Assembly (NCBI GenBank): GCA_030683705.1 | Contig: JAUXPP010000023.1 | Location: 1 to 39,435, forward strand | Direction of reading: 5' to 3' | Length of the DNA: 39,435 bases | From: Polaromonas sp. | GTDB lineage: Bacteria > Pseudomonadota > Gammaproteobacteria > Burkholderiales > Burkholderiaceae_C | Shown here: positions 20,201 through 27,677 of the stretch, piece after piece | Layout: each line of letters begins with the position of its first letter | Numbering within the stretch: position 1 is the stretch's first letter | Translations under genes and position numbers: made by a program | The notes under the pieces: generated by a model | Told to the model about the DNA's origin: nothing | Database searches by the model: none | What the model saw: only the letters and a program-made list of their open reading frames with translations

Positions 20201-21551
20201 CGATGTCAAGCGCCTCCCTGCCCTGAATGAAACTCTGGCGGGCAACCTCGCAACGCTCCTGGTCATCCGGGAAAATGCGTTCAGACAGGTTCTCCAGAGA
20301 GACCGTAAACGATGCTGGCGATACGCCAAAAATTCTGTAGGTCTGGGCGGACCACCACAACTGCCGGGTCGCGGCAGAAAATTCCCAGTTGCCTGTTCTG
20401 GCGATCCGCTGCGCCGCCACCAGCCGGTCCTGCGTCTTTTGCAGCGCAGCCTGATTGCGGTCGCGCTCTGCGTCGCGCTGGGCCAGGATACCCGCGACTC
20501 GCGAGAAGGCCGAAGACAGCGCCACGATTTCATCGCCATGGACCGGCCCGGGGAGGCCAGCGCTGTCCCCGGCAAGTTGGTTGATGTCCTTGAGCAAGCG
20601 GCGAGCCGGTGCCACCACGGTTCGGTTGCCCATCCACCGGGCAGCAAGAATACCCAGGACTGTCAACAACAGCAGTACCCCAAGCTCAAGCGCCAGCCTG
20701 CGTTGTAGCGGCGCCGTCACCGCGTCCCTGGCAATACTGGCCACCACATACAGCCCGGGCCGGTTGCCGTCGCCCACTGCCGTCACCGCATACATTCGCC
20801 AGGCGCCGTTGGGGTCCTCCGCAGTGATGGTCGAGGCCGCAGGCGCAGCCATCGCGCGGGCCAGCGCTTCGTCCCGGTAAGGCATGCCGATACGCCCCGT
20901 CTGTGCCCTGTCGGTCCCAACGATAGTCCCCACGCGGTCGGTGACACTCACACTGAATGGAAAACCCGGACTGGGATTCACGTCCGGCGTCAACCGGCTC
21001 AAATCCAGGGCGACGAAGGCGACGCCTTTGAGTGGGCCCGCATTGTCATAAACCGGCATGCCGAAGTTGATGGACGTCTGACCCGTGATACGTCCGATCT
21101 GGTAGTCGCCCATGGCGAAGGAACGTGTCGCCAGCGCCTGGGTGAAATACGTGCGGTCGCCAAAATAAGCGGCAGGCTCTGCCTTCCTGGCGTCACAAAT
21201 CAGCTTGCCGTCGACGTCAAGGAAACCAACATTGCTGTAGTACCGGTAGCTGCTGCGGATGTTCGCGAGGAACTCGATGCACAGTGCATTGAGACCGCCC
21301 CCCTTGAGCGAGGGTCCGCTGGTGATGGCGTTAAGCAGTTGCCGCGCCCCCTCGACACTGCGCTCCGCGCCCAGTGCAGACAGCCTGGAGACGGTCAGCA
21401 GGTTTTCGCCGGCCTGCGCCACGCTTTCGCGCTGTTTGCTGACAGACGAAGCAATCACCAGGCCGGCCACCGGCAACATGGCGACCGCCAACAGCAGCAG
21501 CCGGCACTGCAGACCGCTGGTCGCAAAAAAGGAAGATTTTTGGGGCGGCAT
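17292..21551 (-). CDS. Large multi-PAS transmembrane sensor histidine kinase
   Basis: A 1419-residue membrane kinase. Order: TM1 (about 15-37), a periplasmic dCache/PDC-type sensor (about 40-275, with GFLDVDGKLICDAR, YFGDRTYF and GMPVYDNAGPLKGVAFVALDLSRL), TM2 (about 285-303), HAMP, PAS (about 380-495), GAF (about 500-660), then four more PAS units to about residue 1180. The kinase core follows: FSYSVSHDLRSPLNTINGFG, N box NLVGNAWKYT, G1 KDNGAGFD, G2 GTGIGLANV. The last PAS has the LOV-like stretch GQSPRLLQGPKT, but the flavin-binding Cys of LOV (NCRFLQ) is absent, so it is not a photosensor by that mechanism. The partner regulator is not in the window. Upstream gene of the two-kinase operon. 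Confidence 0.92.
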   Translation of the reverse strand: MPPQKSSFFATSGLQCRLLLLAVAMLPVAGLVIASSVSKQRESVAQAGENLLTVSRLSALGAERSVEGARQLLNAITSGPSLKGGGLNALCIEFLANIRSSYRYYSNVGFLDVDGKLICDARKAEPAAYFGDRTYFTQALATRSFAMGDYQIGRITGQTSINFGMPVYDNAGPLKGVAFVALDLSRLTPDVNPSPGFPFSVSVTDRVGTIVGTDRAQTGRIGMPYRDEALARAMAAPAASTITAEDPNGAWRMYAVTAVGDGNRPGLYVVASIARDAVTAPLQRRLALELGVLLLLTVLGILAARWMGNRTVVAPARRLLKDINQLAGDSAGLPGPVHGDEIVALSSAFSRVAGILAQRDAERDRNQAALQKTQDRLVAAQRIARTGNWEFSAATRQLWWSAQTYRIFGVSPASFTVSLENLSERIFPDDQERCEVARQSFIQGREALDIEYRIVTGDGLIRWVHELGEIEHGADGQAVSASGTVQDITERIRSERLLLSEARSLKALSMGLPLRTVLEEVLLGMESILPGAHTSVHLISADGKRLEKGFSPHLPQDYVKALEGRDIGPSQGSCGTAAWRREPVIVTDIETDPLWANHIELARLYGLRACWSLPVLDGTGKVLATFAVYYKGPHTPHPEDLALVHGGANIIGIAIEGDLKDTALRVSEQRFHNTFLGAATGIAITSMQGQFMEANPSYCRMLGYTQQELYTMDMDALILEEDRTQNAVELKELMEGTRDTLIAGRRYIGKDGEIVWVRVSMSRLTDGAGRANGIVTVAEDLTLQRQSEEKLHETQALLAMASRVSRLGAWRVDLPDYRLTWSDEVRAIYELATEPTPSVEAALEFYAPEYRGAIGQLVADCVTHGTPFDAEMQLITARKRRIWVRVLGEALRNAAGDVVRIQGAFQDIDAQKQTELREHALAKRLTTTLESISDAFFLLDQQWNFVFLNEQAESLLKRNRAQLLGQNVWEAFPEAVGTLFEHQYREVVEKNLTSRFEAYFEPLDSWFDVNAYPTEDGLAVYFQEVTARRRAAEQLRLLETAVSRLNDVVVITEASPINTPGPHIVFVNDAFERLTGYSRAEVIGQSPRLLQGPKTQRQELDRIRSSLERSLPVRAELINYSRTGREFWIELDIVPIADETKGLTHWVAVQRDITERKRAEREILELNASLEGRVRERTLQLEAANQELEAFSYSVSHDLRSPLNTINGFGQMLLKTNHQLDDKGRHYLSRIRAGAQHMGELIDGLLSLAKMGRDPLRLQQVDLSALTARVLQECRESEPERQVEVRVQDNLWTHGDPALLHVVMQNLVGNAWKYTSRQPHATIQVGSETGSGGETIYFVKDNGAGFDMASVDKLFGAFQRLHSASEFSGTGIGLANVKRVIERHGGRVWAQGQLNGGASFYFTLSGPTDDAATPTQENP

Positions 21552-21723
21552 CAGTGTCCTTGAACTGCCGCCTGTTAAGGAACTTGAACATGCCTACGCA
21601 TGCCGCGTCCACAGCGGAATATCTAGCAGGAAGTTCTACAAGTATGCATGTGGCAGCCAGTTTCGAGCGCAGGGAAAACCTTAGCATTACCCTCGGAGTT
21701 GAAAGCTAGAGACGCCACACAAA

Positions 21724-21861
21724 GTCAAGCCGCGTGATGTGACCACGCGCCACATCTGCCTCGGCGTGATTCCGTTTGTGGCGCTGCAGATCCTGGGCAT
21801 CGTGCTGGTGTTTTTCTTCCCGGCGATTGCGACCTGGCTGCCCAAGGCGATTGGCTGGTGA
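21724..21861 (+). pseudogene. Second copy of the dctM 3' end (orphan fragment)
   Basis: These 138 bp align without gaps to the last 138 bp of dctM (15441-15578), both ending in a stop codon. The translations are VKPRDVTTRHICLGVIPFVA... against VAPPGVTTRHIYLGVIPFVG..., then identical but for one Lys/Arg change (WLPKAIGW versus WLPRAIGW). Upstream of 21724 the similarity stops abruptly, and there is no start codon or body of a gene. It is a remnant. The two kinase genes lie exactly between the copies. Confidence 0.9.
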
Positions 21862-21893
21862 GGAGGCGGGCAAAACAGCAGCAGGCCAAGGGC

Positions 21894-21919
21894 GCTATTA
21901 AAAACATAGCTGCCCACGC
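21894..21919 (+). repeat. 26-nt dispersed repeat, copy c (after gntR)
   Basis: GCTATTAAAAACATAGC followed by TGCCCACGC, same spacing and orientation as the other copies; the ends form GCTAT/ATAGC. It lies between the dctM remnant and the end of the convergent gntR gene, so it could act as a hairpin in the gntR 3' region. The stretch 21552-21723, upstream of the large kinase, holds no other gene. Confidence 0.7.
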
Positions 21920-21958
21920 TCACCAGGCAAGGTCTGACGGCCTGTTTTTCGCCCCAGC

Positions 21959-22687
21959 TCAGCGCGCCTGCGCGCCGAACTGGCGCGCCAGGTGAACCTG
22001 GTGCAGCGTGATCTTGCGCACCTCGGCCTGGCTGGTCTGGATGTGCGATCGCAGCAGCAGTGCCGCCTGGTCGCCGCGCTTGCGCTGGATCGCCTTCAGG
22101 ATCTTGGCGTGTTCCTCGTAGGTGGCGTCGATGCGTGGCTGCTTGGTGAAGTCGAGCCGGCGGATCACGCGGATACGCTCGGTCACGTCGCGGTGCACGC
22201 GCGCCATCTCGGCATTGCCCGCCGCCGCCACCAGCGCGCAGTGAAAGGCCTCGTCCCACTGCGCCACCTGCACGGTGTCGCTGCTGCGCTGGTCCGGGCT
22301 GACCAGCCAGATCGCAGCCAGCGCCTCGAGCAGGCTGTTGTCCACCTTGAGCGCGTCGTCACACAGGCGATGAGCGGCCGTGGTTTCCAGCACCATGCGC
22401 AGGTCGTACAGCTCCTCGAACTGGTTGAAGTCGAAGGGCAGGACGCGCCAGCCGCTGCGAAACAGCACCTCGACAAAACCCTCCTGCTGCAGCTTGAACA
22501 AGGCCTGGCGCACCGGCGTGCGCGAGACGCCCAGGCGTTCACTGATTTCGGTCTCGGTGAAACGGTCGCCCGGCACCAGCTTGAACTCTGACACGTTGCG
22601 CTTGAGCTCTTCGTACACCTCGTCGGCACGCGAGCGGTGGACAGGCGCGCCGGCAAGGCTGGCGGAATGGCGGGCGGCAGTGTGCAT
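21959..22687 (-). CDS. GntR-family (FCD) transcriptional regulator
   Basis: A 242-residue regulator: winged helix at about residues 20-85 (ELKRNVSEFKLVPGDRFTETEISERLGVSRTPVRQALFKLQQEGFV), then an FCD ligand-binding domain (about 95-230) with the Asp/His metal-type pattern (ELYDLRMVLE, DEAFHCALVAAAGN, EEHAKILKAIQRKRGDQA...LRSHI). FCD regulators usually repress and are released by a carboxylate or related substrate. It is the last gene of the catabolic cluster, 9 bp after the cysteine hydrolase. Family operators are often TTGT-N2-ACAA palindromes; one occurs in front of atzF (38896-38907), making this the obvious candidate regulator of the whole cluster. Confidence 0.94.
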   Translation of the reverse strand: MHTAARHSASLAGAPVHRSRADEVYEELKRNVSEFKLVPGDRFTETEISERLGVSRTPVRQALFKLQQEGFVEVLFRSGWRVLPFDFNQFEELYDLRMVLETTAAHRLCDDALKVDNSLLEALAAIWLVSPDQRSSDTVQVAQWDEAFHCALVAAAGNAEMARVHRDVTERIRVIRRLDFTKQPRIDATYEEHAKILKAIQRKRGDQAALLLRSHIQTSQAEVRKITLHQVHLARQFGAQAR

Positions 22688-22696
22688 GGGGAAACT

Positions 22697-23386
22697 CTAG
22701 CAGTGTTGGGCTTGTACCGGCAGGGTCGCCAGCGCCGGCAGCAACTGGGCGCTGGTCGCGGTCCAGCCGACGATGGCGCCCTGGGCACGCATCATGGCGA
22801 CGGCCGCGGCCTTGAAGGCGGGAAAATAACTCTCGGTGCAATCCTCCAGCAGCAGGGCCTCATAACCGCGGTCGTTGGCTTCCCGCATGGAGGTCTGCAC
22901 GCAGACCTCGGTGGTCACGCCCATGAACAGCAGGTGCGTGATGCCAGCCTGCTGCAGGCGCTCGTGCAGGCCGGTGGCGTAGAAGGCCCCCTTGCCGGGT
23001 TTGTCGATCACGATCTCGCCAGGCAGAGGCGCCAGCGCGGGAATGATCTGGTTGCCGGGCTCGCCGGCGATCAGGATGCGGCCCATCGCCCCCCTGTCGC
23101 CGATACGCAGCGCCGGGTTGCCGCGGCTGCGCTTGGCGGGCGGGCAATCCGACAGGTCGGCCTTGTGCGCCTCGCGGGTGTGCACCACCCGTCCACCGGC
23201 GCGGCGCCAGGCGCCCAGCACGGCCTGGCAGGCCGGCACGATGGCCTGCAGCAGCGAGACATCGTTGCCCAGCGTCTGGCCAAAGCCGCCGGGCTCGATG
23301 AAGTCGCGCTGCATGTCGATGATGACAAGTGCAGTTGACTTCAGCTCGAAGTGATAGGGGAAGGGTTGGGCTTGGGTTAGTTGCAT
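22697..23386 (-). CDS. Cysteine hydrolase (isochorismatase-like), candidate ureide/triuret-type amidohydrolase
   Basis: A 229-residue isochorismatase-like amidohydrolase. The triad is visible: Asp24 ([10 protein letters not shown]), Lys129 ([13 protein letters not shown]) and Cys162 ([22 protein letters not shown]). The overall sequence is close to the biuret hydrolase / ureidoacrylate hydrolase / triuret hydrolase group, and it is a divergent paralogue of the gene at 25756-26451. Differences lie in the segment after the first motif ([13 protein letters not shown]) and after DCTESYFPA. Family members hydrolyse small amides such as biuret, triuret (TrtA) or N-carbamoyl compounds; which applies is not decidable by eye. 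It is separated from the upstream ABC ATPase by 732 bp of repeats and joined closely to gntR. Confidence 0.85.
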   Translation of the reverse strand: MQLTQAQPFPYHFELKSTALVIIDMQRDFIEPGGFGQTLGNDVSLLQAIVPACQAVLGAWRRAGGRVVHTREAHKADLSDCPPAKRSRGNPALRIGDRGAMGRILIAGEPGNQIIPALAPLPGEIVIDKPGKGAFYATGLHERLQQAGITHLLFMGVTTEVCVQTSMREANDRGYEALLLEDCTESYFPAFKAAAVAMMRAQGAIVGWTATSAQLLPALATLPVQAQHC

Positions 23387-23483
23387 GATGAATTCGGTGT
23401 GGTTTTCATGCGGGCTCAGCCACAGCGTCCACCAGAGCTTTCGCCAGTGCAGACGCTTCAGGTGCTTCGGTCAAGCCGGGTCT

Positions 23484-23690
23484 CGCCCCGGCGGGCGAGG
23501 CACTTTTCTTTGCGTCGCCAAAGAAAAGTACCCAAAAGAAAGGCGACCCGATGGTCCGGGACCTTCCGCTTCGCTCCAGGCAACCTGCGGTGCTCACCGA
23601 AAACGGGGTCGAGCTCGACTCGCTTCGCTCAGAATCGCTCGCCCTGATCCGTTTTCGGCTGCGCTCCTCGGCCCAGCCCGACGGGTGGGG
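23484..23690 (+). repeat. Approximately 200-bp dispersed element, left copy of an inverted pair
   Basis: Forms an imperfect giant palindrome with 23800-24006 and matches 39136-39370 in the same orientation. It contains a perfect 11-bp hairpin (ACTTTTCTTTG / CAAAGAAAAGT, loop CGTCGC, 23502-23529), then GGCGACCCGATGGT, CAACCTGCGGTGCTC, CGAAAACGGG, CTGATCCGTTTTCGGCT and CAGCCCGACGGGTG. Open frames through it are by-products of GC content, so I call no gene in 23387-24118. Confidence 0.85.
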
Positions 23691-23799
23691 CGCAAAAATG
23701 CAAAAACCAATACGGGGAGGCGACAACGCGCAAAGCGCGTTCTCGCCGGAGTTCGATCCCGAATCCGTTCCCGCTCCCGTCTCCACCACCCTTCTGTAT

Positions 23800-24006
23800 G
23801 CGCCGAGGAGCGGAGGTCCAGACGGATCAGGGCGAGCGATTGTCTGAGCCGAAGGCGAGTTCGAGCTCGACCCCGGCTGGACCGAGCACCGCAGGTTGCC
23901 CGCAGCGAAGCGGAGGGTCGGAGACAGCAGGGTCGCCTTTCTTTGGCTTACTTTTCTTTGGCGAGACAAAGAAAAGTGAGTTGCCGCCGGGCAACCCCCG
24001 GCCAAC
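23800..24006 (-). repeat. Approximately 200-bp dispersed element, right copy of an inverted pair
   Basis: Reverse-complement copy of the element at 23484-23690 with a spacer of about 110 bp between them. Its hairpin (23950-23977) has the same ACTTTTCTTTG / CAAAGAAAAGT stem. It ends with TTGCCGCCGGGCAACC, also found at the start of the 39136 copy. The pair fills most of the 732-bp gap between two genes of the catabolic cluster and could attenuate transcription into the cysteine hydrolase and gntR. Confidence 0.85.
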
Positions 24007-24118
24007 GGGATTGGGCGAACCAAACCCCTGAATGAAAACACGGCTTCGACAAGCTCAGCCCGAACGGTGATGGGCCTCGGGAGCAAGCCCGGCCTCAAGC
24101 AAGAAGCCACGACGCAAT

Positions 24119-25759
24119 TCATGCCACGCTCTCTGCCAAGGGAGCGTGATGCCCCCCACCCATATGTGCGCCCAGCACCTGGCGCTCGGCGTCTGCGGCG
24201 GAGGTTTCAAAAACGATGCGCCCTTCGCTCATCACCACGATGCGGTCCGCCAGTTCGAGCAGTTCGTCCAGGTCCTCGCTGATCAGCAGCACCGCGCCCC
24301 CCTGGGCGCGCACGCCGCGCAGGCGGGCGTGGATTTCCTTCACCGCGGCAAAGTCCAGGCCGAATACCGGATTGGCGGCGATCAGCACATTGATCTCGCC
24401 ATGGAGTTCGCGCGCCAGCACGGCACGCTGGACATTGCCGCCCGACAGGCTGCGGATAGGCGCATTTTCACCCTGGGTCTTGATGCCGTAGCCGGTGATC
24501 CATTCGCGCGCGCGGCTGCGCCAGCGGCCGAAGCGCAAGTGCCCGCCCCAACCTTCACGGGACGACAGCGGCGGCCGGTCGAAGTCGCGCAGCGCCATGT
24601 TCTCGGCCACCGACAGATCGCCCACACAGGCATTGCGCAGCGGTTCCTCGGGCAGGCTGCGCACCTTGAGGCGGTGGTTCTCTTCGCGTGTAGCGGCATA
24701 CGGCTGACCCGCCACACGCACCTCGCCGCCGGCCCGGCTGCGCTGACCGACCAGCGCCCCGACGAGTTCGCGCTGGCCGTTGCCGGAAACGCCGGCGATA
24801 CCGAGGATTTCGCCCGCAGCCACCTGCAGGCTCAAGGCCCGCACCGCCAGCGCACCGCGGTCACCCATCACGGAGAGCTTTTCCACCACCAGCGGCCATC
24901 CCGCATTCGCTATTGTTTTGGTAGCTGTGTACGCAGGATTGACGGGCGCCGAGGGGCTTTTTTGTTCAAGATCCGGCGCCAGGGGCCGGGCCGCAACCGC
25001 ATCCCCCACCATGGCCTGTGCCAGCCGCGCCGGGTCGGTCGCCGCCACCGGCGTGGTGTGCACGGCCTTGCCGCGGCGCAACACTGTCACGTCGTCGGCA
25101 TAGGCCATGACCTCGCGGAACTTGTGGGTGATGATCAGCACCGTGCAGTGCCCGGCGCGCGCAAAGTCGCGCACATGGCCCAGCACCTCGTCGGCTTCCT
25201 GGGGGGTGAGCACCGAGGTCGGTTCATCGAGGATCAGCAGGCGCGGCCTGAGGTAGAGCTGCTTGAGCAACTCCAGCTTCTGCTTTTCACCCGCAGCCAT
25301 GTCCTGCGGCCGCGCATCGAGGGCCAGCCGGAACGGCGTGGTGTGCAAAAAGGCTTCGAGTTCGGCGCGCTTGTGCTTCCAGGCGATGACCGCGGGCGTT
25401 TTGCCGCTGGCCAGCAACAGGTTCTCGGCCACCGTCATGCCGGGCGCCAGCGTGAAATGCTGGTAGACCATGCCGATGCCCAGTGCCCGCGCCACCACCG
25501 GGTTGGCTATCGCCTGCTCGCGGCCGTCGATCAGGATGCTGCCTTCCGAGGGCCGCTGGAACCCCGCCACACACTTGACCAGCGTGCTTTTGCCGGCGCC
25601 GTTTTCGCCGAGCAGCGCATGCACCGTGCCCGGCGCCACCTTCAGGCTGACGCTGTCGAGCGCGGTGAAGCTGCCGAAACGCATGCTCATGCGGTAGGTG
25701 TCCAGCGCCAGCGCGCCGGTGGCCGGCGGCAGGCTGCCGATGGCTGCGGCCGTGCTCAT
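24119..25759 (-). CDS. BMP-type ABC transporter ATPase (double ABC domain)
   Basis: The 546-residue ATPase subunit of a nucleoside/BMP-type (NupA/RbsA-like) importer, with two fused ABC domains. Domain 1 has Walker [10 protein letters not shown], signature-region [15 protein letters not shown], Walker [14 protein letters not shown] and switch ITHKF. Domain 2 is degenerate as usual for this family: GVSGNGQRE in place of Walker [15 protein letters not shown], and [15 protein letters not shown] in place of Walker B. The linker near residues 260-285 is partly encoded by a 26-nt dispersed repeat. Its ATG overlaps the upstream cysteine hydrolase stop by 4 bases. The matching permeases and binding protein lie at 27678-30989, so one transporter is split by hydrolase genes. 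Confidence 0.93.
   Translation of the reverse strand: MSTAAAIGSLPPATGALALDTYRMSMRFGSFTALDSVSLKVAPGTVHALLGENGAGKSTLVKCVAGFQRPSEGSILIDGREQAIANPVVARALGIGMVYQHFTLAPGMTVAENLLLASGKTPAVIAWKHKRAELEAFLHTTPFRLALDARPQDMAAGEKQKLELLKQLYLRPRLLILDEPTSVLTPQEADEVLGHVRDFARAGHCTVLIITHKFREVMAYADDVTVLRRGKAVHTTPVAATDPARLAQAMVGDAVAARPLAPDLEQKSPSAPVNPAYTATKTIANAGWPLVVEKLSVMGDRGALAVRALSLQVAAGEILGIAGVSGNGQRELVGALVGQRSRAGGEVRVAGQPYAATREENHRLKVRSLPEEPLRNACVGDLSVAENMALRDFDRPPLSSREGWGGHLRFGRWRSRAREWITGYGIKTQGENAPIRSLSGGNVQRAVLARELHGEINVLIAANPVFGLDFAAVKEIHARLRGVRAQGGAVLLISEDLDELLELADRIVVMSEGRIVFETSAADAERQVLGAHMGGGHHAPLAESVA
24909..24934 (+). repeat. 26-nt dispersed repeat, copy d (inside ABC ATPase gene, antisense)
   Basis: GCTATTGTTTTGGTAGC followed by TGTGTACGC. 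The downstream GACGGGCGCCGAGGGGCTTTTTT resembles the tail of copy a. It is read on the opposite strand as part of the linker between the two ATPase domains, a place that tolerates insertions. Confidence 0.65.
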
Positions 25760-26451
25760 GGCTGTGCCAGGGCGTCCATCAGCGCCGCCGATGTGGCATG
25801 GGCGCCGAACACCCCGCCCTGCATGGTGATCATCTTGAGCGCCGCTTCATGGTTGCCGCGGTCGGTCGCCGCCGTGCAGTCGGACAGCAGCAGGCATTCG
25901 AAGCCGCGGTCATTGGCGTCACGCATGGTGGTGTGTACGCAGACGTCAGTGGTGATGCCGGTCAGGATCAGGTTGGCGATGCCGCGCGTGCGCAGCACCA
26001 TCTCGAGGTCGGTGGCGTAAAACGATCCCTTGCCGGGCTTGTCGATAACCACCTCGCCGGGCAGCGGCGCCAGTTCGGGAATGATGTCCCAGCCCGGCTC
26101 GCCGCGAACCAGGATACGTCCGCAGGGGCCGTCGTCGCCTATGCCCACGCCGTCGGTGCCAATCTGGCGCGAGCGCCAGCGTTTGTTGGCCGGCAGGTCC
26201 GACAGGTCGGGCCGGTGGCCTTCACGCGTGTGGATGATGGCGTAGCCCGCGGCGCGCATGGCGGCCATCAGGGTCTTCAAGGGCGCAATCGGCGCACGTG
26301 TCAGCGAAATGTCGTAGCCCATCTTGTCGACGTAGCCGCCCTCGCCGCAGAAATCGATTTGCATGTCGATCACGACCAGCGCGGTGTTGCCGGGATGCAG
26401 CTCACCGTTCCAGGGCCAGGCATAGGGGTTGGCGTTGACGAAGCGTGGCAT
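25756..26451 (-). CDS. Cysteine hydrolase, biuret hydrolase (BiuH)-like
   Basis: A 231-residue isochorismatase-like amidohydrolase. The triad is visible: Asp29 ([10 protein letters not shown]), Lys138 ([17 protein letters not shown]) and Cys171 ([21 protein letters not shown]). The body ([53 protein letters not shown]) strongly resembles, from memory, Rhizobium leguminosarum BiuH, which converts biuret to allophanate and ammonia. RutB and N-carbamoyl amidohydrolases share the fold, so the substrate is inferred. Support comes from allophanate hydrolase (atzF) in the same cluster, which would consume the product. It follows the formamidase gene by 16 bp and overlaps the ABC ATPase start. Confidence 0.85.
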   Translation of the reverse strand: MPRFVNANPYAWPWNGELHPGNTALVVIDMQIDFCGEGGYVDKMGYDISLTRAPIAPLKTLMAAMRAAGYAIIHTREGHRPDLSDLPANKRWRSRQIGTDGVGIGDDGPCGRILVRGEPGWDIIPELAPLPGEVVIDKPGKGSFYATDLEMVLRTRGIANLILTGITTDVCVHTTMRDANDRGFECLLLSDCTAATDRGNHEAALKMITMQGGVFGAHATSAALMDALAQP

Positions 26452-26467
26452 GGCGACATTTTCCTTT

Positions 26468-27457
26468 TCAGGCCTTGTAGCTGCGCGTCGGCGCGTCGAA
26501 GCCGCAGGAGGTCCCGTCGGTCACCTCCACCGTCCAGGGCAGCTGGTAGGTGCCGGCCGCCATGTCGCGCATGTAGGTGTAGGGGCAGTCCTGGGCGCCG
26601 CCCTTCACTGCCACGTAACCGCGGTGGTAGAGCTGGTAGATGTTGTTTTCCACGCCCCAGCCGGTGCGCGCTTCGCGCACCAGGTCGGGCCGCACTTCGC
26701 AGGTGATGATTTCATCGGGCCGGCCGCCGCCTTCGACCAGCACCGTGCCATCGAAGTTGCAGAACATGCCCTCGCCCATGGAATCGAAGGTGCCGTCGCT
26801 GCCGCACATGCAGACGTTGGCGGTGACGGCCAGGTTGCAGAAGGCGTTGGCCTGGTTGGTGATTTTCCAGCTGTGACGAATCGGTGCGGTGTAACCCGCC
26901 GTCCGGATGATGATTTCGGCGCCCTTGTAGGCGGCTTCGCGCGCCATCTCGGGGAACATGCCGTCGTGGCAGATGATGAGCGCCAGCTTGCTGCCGTTCG
27001 GGCCATCGCAGACGGGAATGCCCAGGTTGCCCGGTTCCCAAGGCTCGACCGGCACCCAGGGGTGCAGCTTGCGGTAATACAGCTTGATGGCACCGGTGTC
27101 GTCGATGATCAGGCCGCTGTTGTAGGGGTTGCCGTCGGCATTGGCCTCCATGATGGAGAAACATCCCCAGATGTGGTTGTCGATGCAGGCCTGCTTGAAG
27201 GCGGCGACCTCGGGGCCATCGAGCGACACCATCAGTTCAGATGCGATCGACATCGACAGGCCGTGCAGCGAATATTCCGGAAACACCACCAGGTCCATGG
27301 TGGACTGGTTGCGGCTGGCCTTGGCCACCATGGCGCAGATGCGCTGCGTCTGAGCTGCCAGTTGCGCGGGTGTCTCGACCACGGGCAGCTGTAGCTGCAC
27401 CAGGCCCAAAACCACGCCATGTCTTGATTTGTTGAGTCCGCCGAGGCCGGTTGTCAT
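26468..27457 (-). CDS. Formamidase / aliphatic amidase-type nitrilase-superfamily enzyme
   Basis: A carbon-nitrogen hydrolase of 329 residues, close in length and sequence to AmiF/AmiE-type amidases. The Glu-Lys-Cys triad is Glu61 ([10 protein letters not shown]), Lys130 ([17 protein letters not shown]) and Cys163 ([15 protein letters not shown]), near the Glu60/Lys133/Cys166 positions of Helicobacter formamidase. The likely reaction is hydrolysis of formamide or another short amide to the acid and ammonia. An AAGGAG ribosome-binding site precedes the ATG at 27455-27457. An upstream open frame of 62 codons passes through a repeat and is not part of the gene. Within this cluster it may release ammonia from an imported amide. 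Confidence 0.88.
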   Translation of the reverse strand: MTTGLGGLNKSRHGVVLGLVQLQLPVVETPAQLAAQTQRICAMVAKASRNQSTMDLVVFPEYSLHGLSMSIASELMVSLDGPEVAAFKQACIDNHIWGCFSIMEANADGNPYNSGLIIDDTGAIKLYYRKLHPWVPVEPWEPGNLGIPVCDGPNGSKLALIICHDGMFPEMAREAAYKGAEIIIRTAGYTAPIRHSWKITNQANAFCNLAVTANVCMCGSDGTFDSMGEGMFCNFDGTVLVEGGGRPDEIITCEVRPDLVREARTGWGVENNIYQLYHRGYVAVKGGAQDCPYTYMRDMAAGTYQLPWTVEVTDGTSCGFDAPTRSYKA

Positions 27458-27515
27458 GTCAGTTCTCCTTTGCGACGCGTCACTAACGAAAGATGCAAGC
27501 ACGCGGCTGGTCCAG

Positions 27516-27552
27516 GGGCCACCGCGGAACCGGCTTTGCCGGGCCGCTGGTG
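27516..27552. repeat. 37-nt hairpin repeat, copy 1 (formamidase/permease spacer)
   Basis: An exact 37-nt match to 29719-29755. It folds into a nested hairpin: CCACCGCGG pairs with CCGCTGGTGG and CCGGC pairs with GCCGG. It sits in the 220-bp spacer (27458-27677) between the formamidase and the upstream permease, whose remainder holds more GC-rich palindromes and no gene. Confidence 0.8.
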
Positions 27553-27677
27553 GCGCCCCATTGAGGGGCTGAGGGCCGCGGCTCCAGGCCTGCCTGCGCA
27601 GGAGTGGACGTGCCCGAAGGGCAGCCAGCTCTGGTGGCCGCACGGAGAGCCGAAGGCGCTTCGGGGGTGGGTCATAT

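Noticed and set aside
23385..24122. Small open frames in the inverted repeats, on both strands
   Set aside because: They read through the dispersed element; similar frames appear in the copy at 39136, and none has a ribosome-binding site or a known domain.
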